From NCBI GenBank assembly GCA_023213395.1, contig CM041465.1, positions 181,853,741 to 181,917,740 of the forward strand: 64,000 bases of DNA. The letters are read 5' to 3'. The position numbers and the translations under genes were made by a program. Below, one piece after another: positions 58,313 through 64,000 of this stretch (positions within the stretch are counted from its first letter, which is position 1; the number at the start of each line of letters is the position of its first letter). This DNA is from Cycas panzhihuaensis. Taxonomy: Eukaryota; Cycadophyta. The notes beneath the pieces were generated by a model that was not told the origin of the DNA, did no database searches, and saw only the letters and a program-made list of their open reading frames with translations.

Positions 58313-58456
58313 GCTTCTATGAATCTCCTTGTCCTGTTATAAAGCTTCTAAACCAGCACATACCTTGAGAACACAAGGAAATGTAGACTCGTCAGATTGT
58401 ATATTTGTCTACTACATTTGGTAATAAAGTTCAAGGGCTTCTTTATAATCACCATT
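58313..58456 (-). pseudogene. Captured PPR protein fragment
   Basis: The minus-strand translation reads NGDYKEALELYYQM, two stops, T-N-I-Q-S-D-E-S-T-F-P-C-V-L-K-V-C-A-G-L-E-A-L, stop, Q-D-K-E-I-H. This is the classic plant PLS-class pentatricopeptide pattern (EALxLYxxM...PDxxTFPxVLKACAxLxALxxGKxIH). PPR proteins bind RNA one base per repeat in mitochondria or plastids. About 48 codons, or one and a half repeats, are present, with three stops. It is antisense to copy C. The family call is secure; the source gene cannot be named because PPR genes number in the hundreds. Confidence 0.85.
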
Positions 58457-58579
58457 ATGTAGTGTTGGCTACTTGTAGGAATCTAAACCATTGGAGCATC
58501 TTTGTCTTATATCTCGGTTAAACTATGTCTAATAGGTTGTCCCTGTTGATAGAAGATTGTAGCGTTGATATGCCACCTC

Positions 58580-58795
58580 TTAGCTTCCCCTCCTCGCCTC
58601 CCAGGTTCCACCATTCTTTGCACAGTCTAGGAAATAATCAACACTCACTTGGTCAAAATCTGTATCATCCAATAAAACTATACCTAGTTGCATTAAAACT
58701 TTCTTAATCACACCTGCAGATAAAATGAATTTTAGAAGTTTACGCTGATCTCGGCGGTAGCACTGTAATAACTCAACTTCTGATTGCCATTTCAT
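58580..58795 (-). pseudogene. Captured DUF810 / Munc13-like (PATROL1-type) fragment
   Basis: The open frame reads SEVELLQCYRRDQRKLLKFI, then LSAGVIKKV, LDDTDFDQVSVDYFLDCAKN and GG. From memory of the family, plant DUF810 proteins (Munc13-like, including PATROL1) carry near their N-terminus the pattern YRRDRRxLLDFILSxxLIKKVxxPPGAxxLDDVDxDQVSVDYVLxCAKKGG, which this follows position by position. Those proteins act in membrane trafficking, for example delivery of the proton pump to the plasma membrane. About 62 codons match and then the similarity stops, so it is one exon-sized piece of a protein of about 1000 residues. It is antisense to copy C and, unusually here, has no internal stop. Confidence 0.78.
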
Positions 58796-59302
58796 GTTTA
58801 ACTAGGCATAGTTCTAAAAGAGAACTATGAAATTAGCAATACCTATAACCACAACTATAGCTCCATGTATTTACATCACAATCATCAGGTGATGCATTTT
58901 AAAGTGGATCCACGAAACAAATGCAAACACGTCTGATAAATGTGCTTTAAAATGTCTATTTATCAGAAGTCTATAGCAGGCTCTCATGATTTTCCAGGCA
59001 TAATCGACACTCTTAATGAAACTAATAAAGAATGTTCCTTCCATCAATAACATAAATAATGTAGAAAGCTTTCCCAGGAAATTAATGTATTATTGACCCT
59101 CATCATAGATGATGTAAAGGTAGTCTGCTTCAACTTAATAGACCGAGCCCTTAAATTGCAAGATATAGAAAAATACCAATATCCAACATAGTACAAATAA
59201 ATATCGTTACTATTAATACCCAACAGTACTAAGGTGACCTAAAATTAGTTTTGAATCCTACATTGCAATAGGCAGCAAATCTTCATAGGCTACCTCCATT
59301 GG
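58796..59302 (-). other. Unidentified rest of the copy C cargo
   Basis: Base composition is richer in GC than the flanks. A minus-strand frame (59053-58871, extending upstream with shifts to about 59150) reads EGTFFISFIKSVDYAWKIMR and ACYRLLINRHFKAHLSDVFA. It looks protein-like but I cannot name it. It could be a fourth captured fragment. Confidence 0.45.
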
Positions 59303-59424
59303 CCAGATCTCTTCAGTGGATTTTGATTGAAAATGGGTCGCAATCTCCATTCACGGCCATAAGCCAGATCTCTTTAGTGGACTCTAATTAAAAATGGGTC
59401 AGATCTCTATTCTCCACGTGACAA
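59303..59424. repeat. 61-bp tandem duplication
   Basis: CCAGATCTCTTCAGTGGA starts at 59303 and recurs as CCAGATCTCTTTAGTGGA at 59364. Both are followed by a TTGAAAATGGGTC or TTAAAAATGGGTC block. It lies at the right edge of the copy C cargo. Confidence 0.88.
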
Positions 59425-59539
59425 GCATAATCAAGGCAGCATCTGCATAGAGATCACAATAATGGTGATGGTGGTGGCTGGGCGACGCGACTTCATCAAT
59501 TCAAAATTTTTATTTTTTCTTTTTAATAAAGTTTTAAAA

Positions 59540-60812
59540 AATTAAACTATATTATATATATTTTTAATTCAGGGGTTTAAAAAGGCTTAAGCCCCCTTGT
59601 GAACTTAGCCCTTGGTCTTAAGCCTTCTATGTGACCTTTAACTTATTGCTAAAGAGGCCAACAACCTTTATAAGCATTTTTTTCTTTTTTAGTTTATTTT
59701 AATTTTTATTTTACATAGGGTACTTGGCAAATTTTTACCATAACTTTTTACTAGGTCATTAGTTTCTGACAAAACCTATCCCATTACATCTGGAATTTTT
59801 TTAGGTATGATTTTGACTGATCATATCCCCTATTTGGAGCTGATTTAACCCACTTTTAATTAAGTTAAAGTCGATCATTCAATTTTAAAGCTATTTTAAA
59901 CTATTTTTACAAAAACTTTTTTTTAACATATTATATTTTATCACAAGGAGATTATTTTCTACCCGGATCTATTTTATAGTAATCTATTATCAACAAACTT
60001 CATCACTATATATTCATTTTATTTTTTAAGATTTATTGTAATCAGTCAAAGTAACACTTTAGCATTTTTTAAATATTTTAACATAAAAAGTACTTGTTGT
60101 TATTTCTATTATAACTTTTACATTTTACATCGAATTTAGTTACTCGGTTTTCTTGGGAAGCTGACTCACTCCTCTTTAAACTGACATATTATTTATAACT
60201 TTTAAAGTGTTTTTCCTGATTTTAAAATCCATTAAAATTGAGGTACACAATAACCTCTAATTTACCATTATTACACACTTTTTTATTTCTCAAATCTTTT
60301 TAGTTGAAAATATATTATCTCTCTAAACCATATTTTATCATTTTATATTATTCTACAATTTTTTATTAGCATTTTTATCATATTTTGAGCCCCAGGTTCA
60401 TGTTAAGCCTAAAAAAGAGGTCTATATTTGTTATTCATTAAAAATTGACATTTAGGAACCTGTTTTTAAAACAGTCAGTTCCATTGAATAGTTCTTTTGT
60501 TGATCTTCATATTGGTATAATTTTACGTTATTATAACATTGTTTAGTACAGCTTTGAAGATGATAAACTTGAGCATTTGAGATACCCCAACATTTAAAAA
60601 ATTAAAAGGTTGAGAATTCTTTTATTTTTCATCATCAAAGTTTCAATTCAGATTTGTATAATTAAAAAGATCTTAGTTATATTTAAAATTCACTTATATA
60701 TTTATTACATTTCAAATTTTATCTAAAATTATATCTTATAACTTTATCATTTATTGAGTTCTTTGACTTGGTAAAAGCATATTCCTTCTATATACTAAAG
60801 TTTTTCGGTAAA
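59540..60812 (+). other. Conserved pre-gag segment of copy C
   Basis: Reverse-complement counterpart of the segments in copies A and B. Around 59620-59770 it is continuous where copy B is split by copia element 2, so it preserves the empty site. Confidence 0.72.
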
Positions 60813-61500
60813 ATGGCAATAAATCTTAATCAAGTACAATTTTTTATATTTGATGGCCATAATTTTTTACTATGGCATAAGACAATGCAATATTATTTTA
60901 TTACACATGATCTTTAGAACTATTTATAGGATGACTATGATGTTAATATTAAGGAAAACGTTAAAAAATATAATAAAGCCTTAACTTTACTATTTTTCAC
61001 TATAGATGATAATATCTTTTCTAAAGTTTGTGAACTAACAACTTCTAAATCCATATGAGACATTTTGATTTCTACTTATAGGGGAGATACCCTCAATGAA
61101 TCTAACATTGATATTGTTGAGCATGTGAGACAGGTACTAGAACAGGTGGATTGTCATGAAAAGACCAAGGAAGATTCAAGTCAAATGTATGATCATCTTA
61201 TTGCATAAGAACCTGATCCTCTATTTAAAGGGAATAGATATGAAGATATGATAGTCACACATAATGCAAAGACTTTAGAAGACGAAGTTAAAGTTTCAGA
61301 AGTTAAAGTCAAAGTTGCAATCACACATCCACATCTAAATCAAGCTTCATTTACTTATATATTTTTTACACCACTCAATTGCAAAGATACACATATTGCA
61401 AAAAAGATGAAGTAAGTTAATAAAGATCAAGCTAAGAGATAGATCTTTAAAGTTTTTTTCAAGTACAAATTTCACAAGTTTAAAGAAAAGACAAGTTGTT
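60813..61500 (+). pseudogene. Copy C gag-like pseudogene
   Basis: The ATG near 60813 gives MAINLNQVQFFIFDGHNFLL and W-H-K-T-M-Q-Y-Y-F-I-T-H-D-L, then VNIKENVKKYNKALTLLFFT, ELTTSKSI-x-DILISTYRGD, VEHVRQVLEQVDCHEKTKED, DMIVTHNAKTLEDEVKV, NQASFTYIFF and the tail IFKVFFKYKFHKFKEK. Five or six stops interrupt it, at least some in codons expected to be Trp or Gln. It is collinear with copies A and B in one frame, which shows the shift in copy A is private. Confidence 0.85.
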
Positions 61501-61510
61501 CGTTATGACT

Positions 61511-61524
61511 ATTAAGGGGATGAA
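61511..61524 (+). other. Polypurine tract of copy C
   Basis: ATTAAGGGGATGAA lies before the right LTR, with one A-to-T change interrupting the purine run. Confidence 0.8.
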
Positions 61525-61930
61525 TATTGGGGTTAATGATCGTCACCCTACTCCCACCTTCCAACTAGGAGTGCACACCTCACTCTCACTAATTTACACA
61601 TGTGGGTGCTCACATGTAAAGGTAAGTATAAGGTAAGATTAAGTTAATTTGAGTTAATTTGAGTTAAGTTCACTTGAGTTAAGTTAAGTTATATTTTATT
61701 GTTATTTAAATTTTAGGGGTTGAGGAGTTTCTCTCCTCCCTTAAACTATATATTTGGAGGGGTGCGCAACCCTGGTATCTTTAGACACTGCATACTTTTA
61801 GATATTTATAATGCTCTCTCTTAAAAAATGGATTGAATACAAAATCTCTTATGTTTATGCAACAATGATGTATTGATCTATGATTATTTGTTTATGTTCT
61901 ACCATGTTCTCTATTGATTATTTTCTTATA
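61525..61930 (+). repeat. Right LTR of copy C
   Basis: Starts TATTGGGGTTAATGATCG (initial TG changed to TA) and ends TTTTCTTATA. It is more diverged from the left LTR than the two LTRs of copy A are from each other. Confidence 0.9.
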
Positions 61931-61999
61931 AATCTACCATAAAGATTTTTGAGGTTTCTCTTCTATACCAATATTTGTCTATTGTAACTTTAATTACTT

Positions 62000-62720
62000 A
62001 CTTTGAATCATTTTACCATTTTAGTTCAACACACATACTAGAGTTCAGTCAATTACTTATTCTATATATTCAATAGTGGAGTAATTTAATGGAAATTTAT
62101 ACATGTTCCCTAAATCTTTCTTTAGATTAGATTCTACAATATTCATTTAAAAATAGTTTCAGTTAGCCTCCATTGTTTTAATTCTAAGAGTAGTTATAAT
62201 TCCTTAAATTTGTTGATCGTCACTCTCGGATACAAAAGTTTTACAAAATTCTTTAGTCAATAAATCCTAATCTACGAATTATACTCTTTCACAATGGTTG
62301 TACGATATTATTAAAATTTCTTCAACGGTTTGTACCTATCATTATACCCATTTAGTTTTTGGAATTTGATTCCTAATCTAATTATGCACACCTTTCTCTA
62401 TATAAAATTTAGGGTTATCTCCATTCTAAAATATTAAAAACTTTGTTCCTTGATTATGAAATCTCATTAAAAATTTTCTACTTAATTCATCCCAAGATTT
62501 AAAATTATGACCATGAAAAATATACCATGAGAAGCTTGTCCTATAAGGGATAATGGAAATAAGGAATAACAAAATTCTTATTGCCTTTTATTTTGTATAA
62601 TTCAGATATAATATTCTACATGTTTCTTTACTTAGCTCCACTATCCCTAGAATGTTTTCAAATTTGTAGGAATTTCTCTAAAACTTCTTAAATTACCTTA
62701 AATTTCTTGAATTTCTTCCT
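62000..62720 (-). pseudogene. Gypsy gag fragment
   Basis: The minus-strand translation includes SYKFENILGIVELSKETCRI, LYLNYTK-x-KAIRILLFLIS, F-S-W-Y-I-F-H and SWDELSRKFFNEIS near 62450. The gypsy Gag core in this lineage has R-L-x-x-L-x-x-x-A-x-x-W-x-x-x-L followed by S-W-x-x-L-x-x-x-F-x-x-x-F, which fits. It ends close to the copy C right LTR. Confidence 0.62.
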
Positions 62721-62984
62721 CATCTTAGAGATTTAGAGGTAGTACTTTCTTTAACTCTCTATCCTTTCTTGATGTTTTGAAGAATTAATTTAAAATTCTA
62801 GTCTATAATAGGGAGTAGGTTCTACCTCATCTTATGCATTCTAAATCCAATTCATCATATATGATAATGATGTACTTCTTGGTAACATTGGTTGTAACTA
62901 ATAAGCTATCTTTGAATAGGGACTTACTGTGGTTTCTACTCCTATAAATATTGATGATGCTCATTCTTCATCTTTAATTTTTTT

Positions 62985-63411
62985 AAATATGGGATCGATC
63001 TAAGCATAATGGTAGAATTATAACCTTATTGTTTGCTTTAAGTGTAGAAGTAAATTCTCCTTAATCTTAAAGAGTATCGATTGCTAAAAGCTAAGGTCTT
63101 CTTGGCAATGTATGATATGTTTTTCTTTCACTCTACATCCAAACTACTGCAAAATCCATCATGATTGTGATTCCTACTACAGTGACTAGAACATTCATCA
63201 GTGTTCCCATAGGTTTGAACTGGAGTTGTTTTGCTAATCTAATTGAATAATCTGGGGCAACTACTTCTGTCCTTTCCAGATCTATCCAAAAATATTTAAG
63301 AAGTACATTGGCTCTTGATCCACCATATATAATTATTTTATATAACATTGTTCCAAAGATAGCCATTAGAACTCTAGGATCTACTCCCTTATCCTTAATT
63401 GCTCTCATCAT
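62985..63411 (-). pseudogene. Gypsy aspartic protease fragment
   Basis: The open frame starts near 63411 and reads YGGSRANVLLKYFW, then LAKQLQFKPMGTLMNVLVTV and IMMDFAVVWM. The family pattern is D-G-G-S-x-V-N-V-L...L....P.x.x.L.x.A...x.x.PxGxLx.V.V.V...x.x.x.D.F.V. The catalytic D-S/T-G is replaced by Y-G-G-S. After the open part the text E-K-K-T-Y-H-T-L-P-R-R-P follows near 63120, matching EKKAYDAIIGRPWL of gypsy proteases. The call rests on the whole pattern. Confidence 0.72.
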
Positions 63412-63859
63412 AGGATTTTTAATATGGTCTAGAATTAATTATTAAAAATGACCAACTTCCCACTATTTAAATATTGTAGAAATATGAGTTAAGATTCTTA
63501 ATTCTATTAACAAATATTTAATAAACTAAAGTCTTTGTCATGGGTTCATACTTACCTTACCTAAAGAAGGAGTTTCAAGAACTATCCTTTGTATATTTGA
63601 CTTTTAAATCGTTGTTCTTATCGAAGCTTTTCTTGTTGAACCTCACCCATTACATTTTCAAGGATTTTTATAGCTTCTTGGAGTCTCTTATTTTCTATTT
63701 TTAGATCAAAAAAAGTATCTTGCATAGGCATTATGGTTATCTTGTCACTCAGTGTTTGTAATTAAACTGGCATCTCCTTATTTAGAATGATTGTGACCAT
63801 ATTAGCATTTTATGATTTATTTTTTGGATAATTTATCTACTTATGATCTACCAGTCCAC

Positions 63860-63990
63860 ACTCTTTAGAAATGAAATTACCTCCTTTTATCTCCAATGGG
63901 CAGTCTAATTTAAAGTATCCCTATTTTTGACATAAAAAATAACAGACCAGTTTCATCTTACCTTTGTATTATTTTCTTGATCTTTCTGCT
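63860..63990 (-). pseudogene. Gypsy gag zinc-knuckle end
   Basis: On the minus strand near 63950-63880 the translation reads L-V-C-Y-F-L-C-Q-K-x-G-Y-F-K-L-D-C-P, a damaged CCHC knuckle (family C-x2-C-x4-H-x4-C) with one residue too many in the first gap and His changed to Tyr. A Lys/Glu-rich coiled-coil-like stretch (LKIENKRLQEAIKIL near 63700) follows, then the protease. The order knuckle to protease is normal for gypsy. Confidence 0.6.
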
Positions 63991-64000
63991 TTCTAAAAAA

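Larger units (their letters stand above)
56130..61930 (+). mobile_element. Copy C: tandem gag-only LTR element
   Basis: The order is: 3' part of gag (56130-56400), PPT, LTR (56423-56807), primer site, array, cargo with host gene fragments, pre-gag segment, gag (60813-61500), PPT, LTR (61525-61930). The middle LTR therefore serves two internal regions, as in a tandem produced by unequal recombination with the left unit truncated. The left junction falls at the RT of the gypsy element, and no target duplication can be assigned. No pol gene is present. Confidence 0.87.

Noticed and set aside
1-64000. tRNA, rRNA or snRNA genes
   Set aside because: I looked for cloverleaf A/B boxes and conserved rRNA words and saw none. 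Primer binding sites resemble tRNA 3' ends only over about 12 bases.

Overview
This window looks like nuclear repeat DNA from a land plant with a large genome. It is strongly AT-rich and I see no intact host gene, rRNA, tRNA, CRISPR array or bacterial-type operon. Nearly everything recognisable is a decayed retrotransposon: Ty1/copia elements with tRNA-iMet-type primer sites, Ty3/gypsy elements, and one plant L1-type LINE. A gymnosperm is plausible because nesting is deep and decay advanced, but that is inference and no marker gene settles it.

Layout. 1-1128 is unassigned AT-rich DNA. 1141-2901 is a 5'-truncated LINE (minus) with a target duplication. 2914-5090 is mostly unassigned with short tandem repeats. 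From about 5091 to about 51415 there is one gypsy element (plus, called G) broken into four pieces by nested insertions: copia element 1 (5769-13051); element 5 (about 13656-29239), which contains copia element 3 (14208-26505), which contains copy A (19545-24890); and copia element 4 (29287-49883, minus), which contains copy B (29614-43210), which contains copia element 2 (32362-39676). Each level has paired LTRs and a perfect or near-perfect 5-bp target duplication, and the G integrase frame resumes across the gaps. 51416-56128 holds a Tat/Athila-like gypsy pol on the minus strand. 56130-61930 is copy C (plus), a partial tandem of the A/B family. 61931-64000 holds rearranged gypsy gag and protease pieces (minus).

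Most unusual content. Copies A, B and C form one family of LTR elements that appear to encode only a small copia-type Gag protein and no polymerase. All three share a plan: PBS, an AGATCT-rich array, a variable cargo slot, a conserved pre-gag segment, gag, PPT, LTR. The slot differs in every copy. Copy C carries recognisable fragments of a LysM protein, a PPR protein and a plant Munc13-like (DUF810/PATROL1) protein. Copy A carries a GC- and CpG-rich block, and copy B a GC-richer block with an unidentified reading frame. Separately, copia element 1 carries a fragment of the WD40 RNA 3'-end processing factor FY just after its primer site, and its relative element 2 has different GC-rich cargo there. 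Every host-derived fragment I could orient is antisense to its element.

How it works together: the copia elements would once have supplied Gag, protease, integrase, reverse transcriptase and RNase H, and the gag-only family presumably depended on such enzymes in trans. All pol genes here carry many stops and frameshifts, so nothing visible is autonomous now. Copy A has the most similar LTR pair and is probably the youngest insertion.
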